Shown: positions 1-9,872 of the stretch, one piece after another
Numbering within the stretch: position 1 is the first letter of the stretch
Layout: each line of letters starts with the position of its first letter
Assembly (NCBI GenBank): GCA_964625015.1
Contig: CAZUZI010000002.1
Coordinates: forward strand, 8,400-72,399
Length of the DNA stretch: 64,000 bases
Direction of reading: 5' to 3'
DNA from: UBA5209 sp964625015
GTDB lineage: Bacteria; Patescibacteriota; Dojkabacteria; SC72
The notes under the pieces: generated by a model
Told to the model about the DNA's origin: nothing
What the model saw: the letters and a program-made list of their open reading frames with translations, nothing else
Database searches by the model: none
Translations under genes and position numbers: made by a program

Positions 1-1349
1 CACTGATCTAATTTTAGACTTGGATCTCCAACGATAACAGCACGACCTGAGTAGTCAACACGCTTTCCGAGAAGATTCTTTCTAAAGATACCCTTCTTTC
101 CTCTTAAATCGTCAGTTAAGGATTGATATGGTAATCTCTTGTTATTCATCATTGGCTTACTTGGCCTATGAGAGTTATCAATAACAGCATCTACTGATTC
201 CTGAAGCATTCTCTTTTCATTCCTTAGGATTACGTCAGGTGCTCCAATTTCTATTAATCTTGCTAAACGATTATTTCTGTTAATTATTCTCCTATACAAA
301 TCATTTAGATCTGATGTAGCAAATTTACCACCAGAAATAGGGATAATTGGTCTTAAATCAGGAGGAAGTACTGGTAATATATCCATTACCATCCAACTTG
401 GATCGATCTTGTTTAATTTGAATCCCTCAAGATACTGTATTCTTCTGATAGTTGCTGCTTTCTTATCACCCTTTTCTTTCTTTGCTTTAGCTTTAAGACT
501 CTTAAGCACTGCCTCTATATCAAGGTTTTCAAGCAATTTCTTGACAGCTTCTGCACCCATCATTGCTTCAAAGAAGAGAAGATCTCTATCCGAGAGGTCT
601 ATATATTCATCCTCTGTAAGAACAGATCCAACTTCTACCTTTTCTACTATCTGAGTTAATCTAGTATAGAATGCATCTATTTCCTCTTGTCTTTGTGCAT
701 ACTCTCTCCTTGTCTTAGCTAAAGTCTGCTTCTTCTTATGATCAACTTGATTTATTTCGAAGTCTGATGCTTTTTTATCCTTCTTAAGATCTTTTAACTC
801 TTTCTCAAACATCTCTTCTGTTACCTTTAGATCCTCATCCATCTCCTTGAGAAGATCCTCTGTTTCTGTCTTTCTTATATCCTCAATCTTTACAAGTGCA
901 TCTTTTCTCTTCTCTGGTTCTAAGGTTACTACCATATATCTTGTATAATATATGACAGAAAGAAGTTTCTTATGAGACATATCTAAAACGATGGACATCT
1001 TGTTAGGAATACCGTATGCAAACCAAACATGTGCGACAGGTACTGCTAACTTTATATGCCCCATTCTCTCTCTTCTTACATCCTTTGTTGTAACCTCTAC
1101 ACCACACTTATCACAAACGATACCCTTATATCTGATCTTCTTATATTTACCACAGTAACATTCATAGTTTTTTGTAGGACCAAAAATCTTCTCACAGAAA
1201 AGACCATCTGGTTCTGCTCTAAATGTTCTATAGTTGATAGTTTCAGCCTTTGTAATCTCACCGTATGACCAATCTAATACTTGATCAGGAGAAGCCAATG
1301 TCAACTTTACTGCATCAAAATCTTCAAATATGTTTCTCTTGTTATTCAT
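1..1349 (-). CDS. rpoC: RNA polymerase subunit beta' (N-terminal part, cut by window edge)
   Basis: This is the first 449 codons of the largest catalytic subunit of RNA polymerase; the rest lies beyond base 1. Translated from the minus strand it begins MNNKRNIFED and soon shows the N-terminal zinc ribbon (CYCGKYKK, then CDKCGVEV), followed by the clamp helices and, near the window edge, the conserved RKNLLGKRVDYSGRAVIVGD segment. The ATG lies inside the end of rpoB (ATGAATAA, an 8-base overlap), so the two subunits are translationally coupled as in most bacteria. No Shine-Dalgarno site stands before the start. Identity is certain; only the C-terminal two thirds are missing from the window. 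Confidence 0.97.
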   Translation of the reverse strand, partial: MNNKRNIFEDFDAVKLTLASPDQVLDWSYGEITKAETINYRTFRAEPDGLFCEKIFGPTKNYECYCGKYKKIRYKGIVCDKCGVEVTTKDVRRERMGHIKLAVPVAHVWFAYGIPNKMSIVLDMSHKKLLSVIYYTRYMVVTLEPEKRKDALVKIEDIRKTETEDLLKEMDEDLKVTEEMFEKELKDLKKDKKASDFEINQVDHKKKQTLAKTRREYAQRQEEIDAFYTRLTQIVEKVEVGSVLTEDEYIDLSDRDLLFFEAMMGAEAVKKLLENLDIEAVLKSLKAKAKKEKGDKKAATIRRIQYLEGFKLNKIDPSWMVMDILPVLPPDLRPIIPISGGKFATSDLNDLYRRIINRNNRLARLIEIGAPDVILRNEKRMLQESVDAVIDNSHRPSKPMMNNKRLPYQSLTDDLRGKKGIFRKNLLGKRVDYSGRAVIVGDPSLKLDQ

Positions 1350-4300
1350 TTTCTACAACCTCCTCAGATTTTGTATTAGAAATTAAATCCATATTTAAAC
1401 ATAGCGCATTCAATTCTTTAATAAGGACTTTGAATGATTCTGGAACATTTACACTCTCTATCTTTTCACCATGAATGATAGCCTTGTATGCACTAGATCT
1501 TCCTTTTACATCATCAGATTTGATTGTTAACATCTCCTGTAATGTATAAGGGGCTCCATGTGCTTCAAGTGCCCATACTTCCATTTCTCCAAATCTTTGA
1601 CCACCTCTTTGTGCTTTTCCACCTAGAGGCTGCTGTGTTACAGCTGTGTATGGTCCTGTTGATCTAGCATGAACTTTCTCATCAGCGATATGATGTAGTT
1701 TAAGTGTATACTTGATACCAACAGTTACTTTTCTTGGGAACTTCTTTCCTGTTCTTCCATCATACAAGTCAACTTTCTGTTCAATCTTGAATCCGTTATC
1801 TTTCATTTCTTTTTCTAACCACTCCATATTTACACCTTCAAAGAGTGGGAATGAGAATTTTTCATTTAGAAGTTTTGCGTACATACCGAAGTGTACTTCT
1901 TCTGCCTGTCCCATATTCATTCTCTTAAGGAATGTTGGTGTTAATACAATGTCTACTGGTTCTCCATCTGCAGTGAAAGGCATATCTTCAATAGGTCTTA
2001 TAGCTGCAATGGTATTTTTGTCTCCATGTCTTCCAGAGATTTTGTCTCCATATCCTAATTTCTTTGTATCAGCAACCCAAACCTTTACCTCTTCTAATAC
2101 TCCAGGTGGTAATTTATCACCTTTGCTAGCTGCAAGTCTCTGCGTATGAATAACGATACCTTCTTCTCCATGTGGAAGTCTTAGTGAGTTATCTCTTACA
2201 TCACTTGCAGATTCTCCAAAGATCGCCCTTAAGAGTCTTTCCTCTGCAGTTAGTTCTTTTTCACCTCTTGGTGCGATTACTCCGACTAGTATATCTCCTG
2301 CTTTTACCTTCATACCTTCTCTGATTATTCCTGCCATATCCAACTTTTGAAGAATCCTATCACTTACATGTGGGATATCTGCAGTTATTACCTCTGGTCC
2401 TAATTCGGTATCTCTTACCTCAACCTTATGCTCCCTGATATGTACTGATGTAAGTAAATCGTCTCTTACAACTCTTTCGCTAATTACAACAGCATCTTCA
2501 TAGTTATATCCCTCATAGAACATGAGAGCAGCTCTTAAGTTTGTACCAATTGCTAACTCACCATTAACAGAAGTTGGACCGTCAACCAAAACATCACCCT
2601 TCTTAAATTTCTGATCAGGCTCAACTGCAGGCTTCTGTGTAAATGATGTATTGTCATTAGATCTATAGAAAGTTACAAGTTTATAATCCTTTATGCCTGA
2701 TTTTGCATATTTTACAGTTACTTTCCCAGCATCAACATATTCAACAATACCATCTTCCTGAGCAAATACACACCAGTTACTCTGCCTTGCAACAACCTCT
2801 TCTACACCAGTTCCAACTAAAGGAGCTTCTTGCTTTATTAGAGGAACGCCCTGCCTCTGCATATTTGCACCTGCTAATGCACGCATAGCGTCATCGTGAG
2901 ATACAAATGGGATAAGGGCCATACCTAAACCTGCTTGCTGGTATGTCAATACATCTGCATGTGTTACAAGATTTACATCTTCTAATACAAAATCTCCCTG
3001 ATGTCTTACAGGTACAAATGCCTCTGTTATATTTCTGTCTTCATCTGTTTCAATTGAAGAAATACTAATATATTTATCCTCTTCATCAAGTGAATCAAGA
3101 TAGTCAACACTGTCAGAAATAAATGGCACTACCTTAACGGTTTTAATTTCCTTCTGTGCAGAAATTTTCTCAGACATCTCTTTTGTAATCTTTTGACCTT
3201 TCTTTCCAATACCAGGAATATTTTCATTCAATATCCTATTTACTAATTCTCCCTTTACATTTTTTACCTCATTTAAAACCTTTGTATATGGAGATTCTAA
3301 GAATCCGAATTCATTTATTCTTGCAAGAACAGCTAACTGTGTAACAACACCAATATTAGCACTTTCAGGACTGGTTACAGGGTCGAACTTTGCATACTGA
3401 GAGTTATGAACCTCACGAATACTAAATGTTGCTCTCTCCTTTACGATACCACCAGGACCTGCAGCAGTAACTTTCCTCTTATTCTCTAGCTCAGCCAATA
3501 TGTTAGTCTGATCCATGAATGTAGAGAGCTGATTTGCTCCAAAGAATGATTGAATAGATGCTGCAATTGGCTTTGTACCAACAAGCATAGAAGGTGTTAC
3601 CTTTGCATCTTGTCCATACAAACTCATCTTATCTTTGATATTCTTCTCTAATCTTCTTACACCTGCTAATAGCTGTCTCTCTAATACCTCACCAACGCTC
3701 CTTATTCTTCTGTTACATAGGTGATCTATATCATCAGATGCTTCAACACCATTATTAATCTTGATTAACTTCTTAACAATTCTAATTATATCGTCAGGAT
3801 ACAAAACAGCTTCATCAGGATTATTTACATCATATGATGTTCCTAACTTTCTATTTAATTGATATCTACCAATCTTACCTAAATCAAATTTTCTCTTGTT
3901 AAAGAAATTACTCTTAATATATTTCTCTGCACTATCCAATGTTACTGACTCATCAGGTCTTAATTTGTTGTAAATACTGATGATTGCATCTTCTTTACTC
4001 TTAGTAAAATCCCTAGCAAGTGTTGCCTCTATATATTTGTACTCTTCATGTGTATCAACATCCTTGAAAAGCTTAAGTATTTCTTGATCACTTTCATATC
4101 CGAGAACTCTTAAGAATTCAGTAATGAGAACTCTTGGTCTCTTTGGAAGGATACGCATGGAAATTACATTGTATTTGTTTACCTCAATTTCATACCATGG
4201 ACCTCTACCAGGCATGAGCCTTGCTTTGTGAAGTGTTCTGTAAGGAAGAGAATCCGCATCTTCAAAAAGTACACCCTCTGCTCTAACAATCTGGTGAGTT

Positions 4301-4698
4301 ACAACTCTTCTTACACCGTTTACAACAAATGCACCATCATCTGTCATCATAGGGAGATCTGCAACAAATATTTCTTGCTCCTTTATTTCACCAGTCTTGT
4401 TGTTTAGGAGCTGTACTGTTGCATATACTGGCAATTCATATGAGAGTCCCTTTGCAATTGCCTCTTCTATACCTCTGTAAGGCTCTCCATATCTAAAAGA
4501 TTTAAATTCAAGAGTCCACATCCTTTCCATAGTATCCTTAACAGGATTAATTTCTTCGAGAAGTCGCATAAAGCCATTCTCATAGAAATCCTTAAAAGAG
4601 GTCTTTTGAGCTTCAATCAGACTTGGAACTTCAAATGTGGAGGAATATCCTTTTCCGAGATTGACTCTGGAAGCTCTGTTACGCTTGGGCTCTACCAT
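1342..4698 (-). CDS. rpoB: RNA polymerase subunit beta
   Basis: Complete 1118-residue beta subunit of RNA polymerase, short compared with about 1340 residues in Escherichia coli because lineage-specific insertions are absent. Recognisable blocks in order are the N-terminal lobe, the rifampicin region (QLSTFMDQTN at residues 390-399), YNYEDAVVISERVV, GRHGDKNT, and the C-terminal GGKAQRGGQRFGEMEVWALE block that contacts beta'. The rifampicin pocket departs from the usual sequence: T393, N406, T411 and A413 stand where E. coli has Q513, H526, S531 and L533. It is the first gene of an rpoBC operon with its own promoter about 125 bases upstream and is not preceded by rplJ/rplL here. The start MVEPKRNRAS gives the expected N-terminus. 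Confidence 0.98.
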   Translation of the reverse strand: MVEPKRNRASRVNLGKGYSSTFEVPSLIEAQKTSFKDFYENGFMRLLEEINPVKDTMERMWTLEFKSFRYGEPYRGIEEAIAKGLSYELPVYATVQLLNNKTGEIKEQEIFVADLPMMTDDGAFVVNGVRRVVTHQIVRAEGVLFEDADSLPYRTLHKARLMPGRGPWYEIEVNKYNVISMRILPKRPRVLITEFLRVLGYESDQEILKLFKDVDTHEEYKYIEATLARDFTKSKEDAIISIYNKLRPDESVTLDSAEKYIKSNFFNKRKFDLGKIGRYQLNRKLGTSYDVNNPDEAVLYPDDIIRIVKKLIKINNGVEASDDIDHLCNRRIRSVGEVLERQLLAGVRRLEKNIKDKMSLYGQDAKVTPSMLVGTKPIAASIQSFFGANQLSTFMDQTNILAELENKRKVTAAGPGGIVKERATFSIREVHNSQYAKFDPVTSPESANIGVVTQLAVLARINEFGFLESPYTKVLNEVKNVKGELVNRILNENIPGIGKKGQKITKEMSEKISAQKEIKTVKVVPFISDSVDYLDSLDEEDKYISISSIETDEDRNITEAFVPVRHQGDFVLEDVNLVTHADVLTYQQAGLGMALIPFVSHDDAMRALAGANMQRQGVPLIKQEAPLVGTGVEEVVARQSNWCVFAQEDGIVEYVDAGKVTVKYAKSGIKDYKLVTFYRSNDNTSFTQKPAVEPDQKFKKGDVLVDGPTSVNGELAIGTNLRAALMFYEGYNYEDAVVISERVVRDDLLTSVHIREHKVEVRDTELGPEVITADIPHVSDRILQKLDMAGIIREGMKVKAGDILVGVIAPRGEKELTAEERLLRAIFGESASDVRDNSLRLPHGEEGIVIHTQRLAASKGDKLPPGVLEEVKVWVADTKKLGYGDKISGRHGDKNTIAAIRPIEDMPFTADGEPVDIVLTPTFLKRMNMGQAEEVHFGMYAKLLNEKFSFPLFEGVNMEWLEKEMKDNGFKIEQKVDLYDGRTGKKFPRKVTVGIKYTLKLHHIADEKVHARSTGPYTAVTQQPLGGKAQRGGQRFGEMEVWALEAHGAPYTLQEMLTIKSDDVKGRSSAYKAIIHGEKIESVNVPESFKVLIKELNALCLNMDLISNTKSEEVVENE

Positions 4699-4741
4699 AG
4701 GACAATTATTTATAGGTTATAAATTACATGCATGCACGCGT

Positions 4742-4792
4742 GGGGTATACAAACCATCTCTAGAAATGGTTTTCAAAGTACAGAATCACCCC
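4742..4792 (-). promoter_or_regulatory. Structured leader of the rpoBC mRNA
   Basis: Within the roughly 120-base untranslated leader of rpoB there is a nested inverted repeat: an outer stem GGGGT/ACCCC (4742-4746 with 4788-4792) and an inner 7-bp stem AAACCAT/ATGGTTT (4751-4757 with 4766-4772). No T-run follows on the minus strand, so it is not a simple terminator. It may affect stability or translation of the mRNA, but that is inference. Confidence 0.4.
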
Positions 4793-4823
4793 ATTAATAA
4801 AAGCAAAATTAACAACTTTGGCG

Positions 4824-4852
4824 AGTTTAGCATATTTGTGTAATATAGTCAA
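4824..4852 (-). promoter_or_regulatory. Promoter of rpoBC
   Basis: Read on the minus strand, TTGACT (4852-4847) and TAAACT (4829-4824) are separated by 17 bases, and TGC stands directly before the -10 as an extended -10. Spacing and hexamers fit a housekeeping sigma-70 promoter. The start of transcription would fall near 4817, giving a leader of about 120 bases, unlike most promoters in this window, which sit right against the start codon. Confidence 0.6.
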
Positions 4853-4961
4853 AGGTTTTTAACACCTTTCCGGCCGTGTATACTGTACATAGTATATTAC
4901 TGGAAATACTTTGTCAAAAAGTATATATTTCTCATATATATTAAATATATCATATACCACT

Positions 4962-7151
4962 ATGCCCCGCAGAAAAAAGAAACAAAATATAAATATAAAA
5001 AGCTCTGAAACAAAGATTTTCTTTGGCCTGATACTCTTTGTACTTGGGGCTGCACTTTTAATAGCTCCATTTGTAAACCAACAAGCTGAAATATTTGTAT
5101 ATGTATCAGGTATATTAGGATGGCCATCCACACTCTGGGGAGTTGCACTCATATTAATATCTGTAAATTTACTAACAAAGAGAGGAGCAAAGAACTGGAC
5201 GAAACTAACAGGTGTTGCAATGCTTGCGCTTACATTAAATATATTCTTCACATTCTGGTTGCCGAAAGAGACATTAGAGAATGAAAGTAGTTTTGAAAAA
5301 GCTGGTGGTATTTTAGGAAAAGAACTACATTTAGCGCTGAACAATACATTCGGAGATATAATAGAGTTAGTAATCTTACTAATACTCTTAATAGTTGCAT
5401 TCTCCTTAATAACAGGAGTTAAACTAGAAGAAATAACGGCCTTCCTACAACAAATGTTTAGCAATATTAAACTTGGAAATCTCCAGGATAAATTACCAAC
5501 TGCTGGGGGAGAAAAATTAATAATTAGTGGACTAGATGATGATGAACCACGCTTACAGAATGCCAATGTACAAACAGATGATGAGATCTCAATTGTTTCA
5601 GAAGGACATGAACAAGATCCAAATATATCAGCAAGACCTAGATTGGAGACCTCAATAAAGCCAATAGTTGCAAATACTGAAGATAGTGGACCTACCCAAC
5701 CGAAATACACAAATTGGATATATCCAAAGATAGATAACCTACAGGAACCTCAGAAAGCCACACAGAATCAAGATGCATACAAGAGTGATTCACAAGTCAT
5801 AGAAAGGGTATTAAAGAACTTCGGTATTGCAGCGAAGGCGGTTCAGGTTGAAATTGGACCAACAGTTGTACGATATGCACTAAGCCTTGCAGCTGATACA
5901 AGAGTTACAAAGGTAAAGAGTTTAGTAGACAACCTTGCAGTATCATTAATGATCAACAAAGAGTTAATTAGAATTGAAACCCCTATACCCGGAACATCCT
6001 TTATAGGTATAGAGATACCAAACAAGACACCTAACTTCGTATATGCGAAAGAGATGGCGAGAAAATTACTCTCTCAAGCAGACAAATATGAACTTCCAAT
6101 GATTTTAGGAAAGGATATTGCAGGACAATCTGTAATTAAAGATCTTGTAAATATTCCACACCTTTTAGTAGCTGGTGCTACTGGTACAGGTAAATCTGTT
6201 GGTTTAAATGCAATACTAGGTGGATTACTTCTAACAAAAACCCCAGATGAGCTTAAATTGATAATGATTGACCCGAAAAGAGTTGAGATGACTCCATACA
6301 ATGGTATTCCTCATCTGCTCATCCCTATCATCACAGATATGGAGTTAGTTGTAAATGCACTTAACTGGGCTATAGATAAAATGATGCAAAGGTATAGATT
6401 ACTTGAGCAGTTAAAAGTAAAGAAGATTACCGAATACAACAAAAAGATTGGGTATACAGCAATGCCATATATAGTAATTGTTGTAGATGAGATGGCAGAT
6501 TTAATGCTTGCTGCAGGAAAAGAGGTTGAACCAAAAATTCAAAGACTAGCACAAATGGGTAGAGCCGTAGGTATTCACCTAATACTAGCCACACAGAAAC
6601 CAGTTGTAGATGTAATAACGGGATTAATCAAATCTAATATCCCAGGAAGAATGGCATACGCCGTAGCCTCATCAATGGATTCAAGAGTAATACTTGATGA
6701 AACAGGAGCAGATAACTTACTAGGTAATGGAGATATGCTCTTCAAGGACCAGACCATGCCAAAATCTATCAGAATACAAGGCACATACATCTCTACAGAA
6801 GACACAGAGGATATCATTAATCAAATTAAGGAGCAGGTTGCAGAAGAAGAGCCAGTATACTCAGAGGAGCTCAAAGCAGCAGTAGAAAGACCTGTTGGAG
6901 TAGCAGGAGGAGCAAGTGGAGAAAGAGAACCAGAATTTAGAGTTGCACTAGAAGTAGTAATTGCAGAAGGCAAGGCTTCAGCATCCCTTCTTCAAAGAAG
7001 ATTAAGGGTTGGATACAACAAAGCATCTAGATTAATAGAGCAGCTCGAAGAGGCTGGTGCTATTAGTGCAGGACAAGAGAATAGCTCAAAACCAAGAGAT
7101 GTACTTGTAAGCTCTGTTGAAGATATTTTAAAGGATGATTCAACACAATAG
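4962..7151 (+). CDS. ftsK: FtsK/SpoIIIE-type DNA translocase
   Basis: Membrane-anchored ATP-driven DNA pump that clears chromosome ends from the division septum and helps resolve dimers. The 729-residue protein starts MPRRKKKQ, followed by about four membrane segments in the first 170 residues, an acidic linker, and the motor with Walker A GATGTGKS at about residues 405-412 and the family motif DPKRVEM. The last 80 residues form the winged-helix gamma domain that reads polar KOPS-type sites (LRVGYNKASRLIEQL). An upstream TTG at 4911 would add 17 residues, but a -10-like TATCAT at 4948-4953 ends 8 bases before the ATG chosen here, the same arrangement as in many genes of this window. It is divergent from rpoBC. 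Confidence 0.95.
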   Translation: MPRRKKKQNINIKSSETKIFFGLILFVLGAALLIAPFVNQQAEIFVYVSGILGWPSTLWGVALILISVNLLTKRGAKNWTKLTGVAMLALTLNIFFTFWLPKETLENESSFEKAGGILGKELHLALNNTFGDIIELVILLILLIVAFSLITGVKLEEITAFLQQMFSNIKLGNLQDKLPTAGGEKLIISGLDDDEPRLQNANVQTDDEISIVSEGHEQDPNISARPRLETSIKPIVANTEDSGPTQPKYTNWIYPKIDNLQEPQKATQNQDAYKSDSQVIERVLKNFGIAAKAVQVEIGPTVVRYALSLAADTRVTKVKSLVDNLAVSLMINKELIRIETPIPGTSFIGIEIPNKTPNFVYAKEMARKLLSQADKYELPMILGKDIAGQSVIKDLVNIPHLLVAGATGTGKSVGLNAILGGLLLTKTPDELKLIMIDPKRVEMTPYNGIPHLLIPIITDMELVVNALNWAIDKMMQRYRLLEQLKVKKITEYNKKIGYTAMPYIVIVVDEMADLMLAAGKEVEPKIQRLAQMGRAVGIHLILATQKPVVDVITGLIKSNIPGRMAYAVASSMDSRVILDETGADNLLGNGDMLFKDQTMPKSIRIQGTYISTEDTEDIINQIKEQVAEEEPVYSEELKAAVERPVGVAGGASGEREPEFRVALEVVIAEGKASASLLQRRLRVGYNKASRLIEQLEEAGAISAGQENSSKPRDVLVSSVEDILKDDSTQ

Positions 7152-7179
7152 TTGAAGAGTTTGATATACTCAACTAGCT

Positions 7180-8118
7180 ATGATTACAGCAGGTGAAGTA
7201 TTAAAAAGCAAGAGGGAATCTCTAGGTAAGAGCCTTACAACAGTATCTACAGATACAAAGATTCAGAAAAGATTCCTAGAATATATAGAGGAGAATGAAT
7301 ATGACAAATTTGATTCAGAAATTTTTGCTTCAGGCTTTATAAAAATATATTCAAGATATCTTGGTCTTGATGTAGATAAACTTCTTGCCATATACAGAAG
7401 AGGTAATCTAAAAGAAGAGATAAAGAGTAACACAAAGGACAAGAAGAAAAAAAATATAAAAATAAATATCACTCCGCAGATTTTTGTAGTTGTATTACTT
7501 TCACTTTTCTTTCTATCTGTAATCGGGTATGTGGGATATCAGATATATCAATTTCAGAAACCACCACAATTAACAGTTCTCCAGCCAGAAGACGAATACA
7601 AAACAGTAGAAAATACAGTTTTAATAAAAGGTAATACAGAGTCTTCATCTACCGTTGTTATTAATGGTGATCAAATAGAAGTTGATTCACTTGGATACTT
7701 CGAAAAGGAAATAAGACTGAACCAAGGTGTAAATACAATCACTATTACCTCAAAGAAGAATTCAAACAATCAATTAGAAACAACAAAAACAATAAAGGTC
7801 ATATATGAGACCCAAATAAGTGAACCTACAACGCAAGAAGATGAAAAGGTATTAGAGTACAAATTAACACTCAAGACTCTTCAATCCGCATCATGGATAA
7901 AACTCGATATCGATGGAGAGAACAAGATTTCCGAAATAATAGAACCAAATATACAGAAAGAATATGTATTTACAAAGGATTTCACCTTAATAACTGGTAA
8001 AATAAATAGTACATATGCAGAAGTAAACGGAGAAAAGGTTGAAATTAAATCAAAACAGAATACAGGCGTAGGACAGGTTACCTGTACAGTATCCAGTACA
8101 GGTCTCGAGTGCATATAA
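7180..8118 (+). CDS. RodZ-like membrane protein with N-terminal helix-turn-helix
   Basis: Likely part of the cell-shape or envelope machinery. Residues 1-75 form the Xre-type fold typical of RodZ (GEVLKSKRESLGKSL, then FASGFIKIYSRYLGLD). A basic stretch precedes one membrane segment (about residues 102-124), so the N-terminus is cytoplasmic. The outer part contains an Ig-like beta domain (about 140-225) and a C-terminal region resembling the RodZ DUF4115 domain. RodZ in rod-shaped bacteria links MreB to the wall-synthesis complex; no mreB is visible here. TATACT at 7165-7170 ends 9 bases before the ATG, so it probably has its own leaderless promoter despite following ftsK by 28 bases. Confidence 0.8.
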   Translation: MITAGEVLKSKRESLGKSLTTVSTDTKIQKRFLEYIEENEYDKFDSEIFASGFIKIYSRYLGLDVDKLLAIYRRGNLKEEIKSNTKDKKKKNIKINITPQIFVVVLLSLFFLSVIGYVGYQIYQFQKPPQLTVLQPEDEYKTVENTVLIKGNTESSSTVVINGDQIEVDSLGYFEKEIRLNQGVNTITITSKKNSNNQLETTKTIKVIYETQISEPTTQEDEKVLEYKLTLKTLQSASWIKLDIDGENKISEIIEPNIQKEYVFTKDFTLITGKINSTYAEVNGEKVEIKSKQNTGVGQVTCTVSSTGLECI

Positions 8119-8147
8119 ATACAGTAAAACTGATATAATATGCATAT

Positions 8148-9872
8148 ATGGATTCAAATAGAGATCAAATAGAGGAGATAAAAGCACGATTAGATGTTGT
8201 GGATGTTGTTGGGAAGTATGTGCAATTAAAACAGGCTGGAAAGAACTTTCTTGGACTTTGCCCATTTCATACAGAAAAGACTCCCTCCTTTATCGTTAGC
8301 CCAGAGATACAAAGATACAAATGCTTTGGATGTGGAGAATCAGGAGATATCTTTAACTTTGTACAAAATATAGAGCATATTGATTTCCCTGAGACGTTAG
8401 AAAAGCTTGCAAAAGAAGCAGGTGTTTTACTAATTAAAAAGAATACGAATACTAAATATGAAAGATTGCAAGATATTAACAGAAAAGCCGCAATACATTT
8501 TTACAGAAACCTCTTAAACCCAATTAACAAGCAGGCGTTAGAATATGTAAAAGGCAGAGGTATTACAGATGAAAATATAAAAGCATTCGGTATAGGCTAT
8601 TCATCAGACAGTATTCCTCTTCTAAACTTTATACAAAAAGATAGTAAATATTCAAAAGAAGAGTTAATTGCTTCTGGTCTTTTTACACTTAAAGATGGAA
8701 GAGTAAAATCCAAGTTTTACAAGAGAGTTATGTTTCCAATACGATCTAGTTCTGGCAAGGTTATTGCCTTTACTGCAAGAATTTTACCTGGAAATGACTT
8801 TGGACCAAAATATATGAACTCTCCTGAAACAGAAATATATCATAAAAAAGATAATCTGTACGGACAGTATGAATCTAGACAAGAGATTCGTAAGAATGAT
8901 TTAGCAATAATTTGCGAGGGTACTACAGATGTCATAGCGGCACATCAAGCAGGTATAAAGAATATCGTTGCTCCACTTGGTACTTCTCTTACTAAGGAGC
9001 AATTAGAAAAAATTTCTAAACTAAGTAAAAATATTCTCTTCCTATTCGATAGCGACAACGCAGGACAACAAGCCCTTCAACGAGCTTTCTTCCTCTCTCA
9101 AGAGTTAAATCTAACTACATTTGCTGCGAATACGCTTCCGTTTAAGGATATTGATGAGATGGTTGCTAAAGATCCAAATGCCTTTGTCAATCTTATAGCG
9201 AACAGAGTGGATACATTCACCTACCTACTAATCGAACAGGTAAAAAACAGGGATTTGAGTAAGCTGCAAGAGTATCAAAAAACTATTGAGTGGATTGAAA
9301 AAGTTCTCAAAAACGTTGTATCAGAGCCCGAATACAAATTTTATGTGGAAAAAGCTCGTCAGATAGGGAGATTTGAGATCCGTGAAAAACGCATACCAGA
9401 GGGAAAAACTAACAAAATTAGGCCAAATTCGCCAACCCATCCCATAGCGCAACAAAAAGAGTCTTTGTATTTAACAACCCTTCTATATCAAGAAGAGATA
9501 AAAATACCCAAAAACCATGAGCTAAAATTCTTTAGACAAGATGAGGATGTTTACAAAATACTCCAATATATACAAAGTGAAAAAAGTACAACAAGAACAA
9601 ATATATTGGAACATTTCAAAGATAGTATTTTAAAGAATGTAATTGAGAATGCAATATTCACTTTCTCAGAACAAGAGAATACCCTAGATGATCTAGAAGA
9701 TATATATGTAAATATAAGGAGAGAGTATTTCGCTAGAAAAGAAAGAGAGTATAATATCAACATCGCGATAGCAGAAGAGAAAGGAGACCAAAAAGAGAGC
9801 GAAAAACTTTTAGCTGAATATCAAAACTTAACTAAAGAAAAACAAAGATATGAACAAAATAGCAAACTATGA
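8148..9872 (+). CDS. dnaG: DNA primase
   Basis: Primase that lays down RNA primers at the replication fork. The 574-residue protein has the CHC2 zinc finger (C38, H41, C59, C62), a Toprim catalytic domain with the glutamate in ICEGTTDV (about residue 257) and the DSDNAGQ acidic motif near 301, and a divergent C-terminal helicase-binding part. A perfect TATAAT (8134-8139) with TGA in front ends 8 bases before the ATG, and there is no Shine-Dalgarno site, so the transcript should be leaderless. The last 23 bases overlap the next gene. The usual dnaG-rpoD pairing is broken here; rpoD lies 7 kb downstream on the same strand. Confidence 0.97.
   Translation: MDSNRDQIEEIKARLDVVDVVGKYVQLKQAGKNFLGLCPFHTEKTPSFIVSPEIQRYKCFGCGESGDIFNFVQNIEHIDFPETLEKLAKEAGVLLIKKNTNTKYERLQDINRKAAIHFYRNLLNPINKQALEYVKGRGITDENIKAFGIGYSSDSIPLLNFIQKDSKYSKEELIASGLFTLKDGRVKSKFYKRVMFPIRSSSGKVIAFTARILPGNDFGPKYMNSPETEIYHKKDNLYGQYESRQEIRKNDLAIICEGTTDVIAAHQAGIKNIVAPLGTSLTKEQLEKISKLSKNILFLFDSDNAGQQALQRAFFLSQELNLTTFAANTLPFKDIDEMVAKDPNAFVNLIANRVDTFTYLLIEQVKNRDLSKLQEYQKTIEWIEKVLKNVVSEPEYKFYVEKARQIGRFEIREKRIPEGKTNKIRPNSPTHPIAQQKESLYLTTLLYQEEIKIPKNHELKFFRQDEDVYKILQYIQSEKSTTRTNILEHFKDSILKNVIENAIFTFSEQENTLDDLEDIYVNIRREYFARKEREYNINIAIAEEKGDQKESEKLLAEYQNLTKEKQRYEQNSKL

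Noticed and set aside
1712..2149. Open frame of 145 aa on the plus strand inside rpoB
   Set aside because: It is the antisense shadow of a highly conserved coding region; no promoter, start signal or protein-like composition.
4859..5710. Minus-strand frame of 283 aa opposite ftsK
   Set aside because: It lies antisense to the FtsK membrane domain, Ser/Ile/Phe-rich as expected for an antisense frame, with no start signal.
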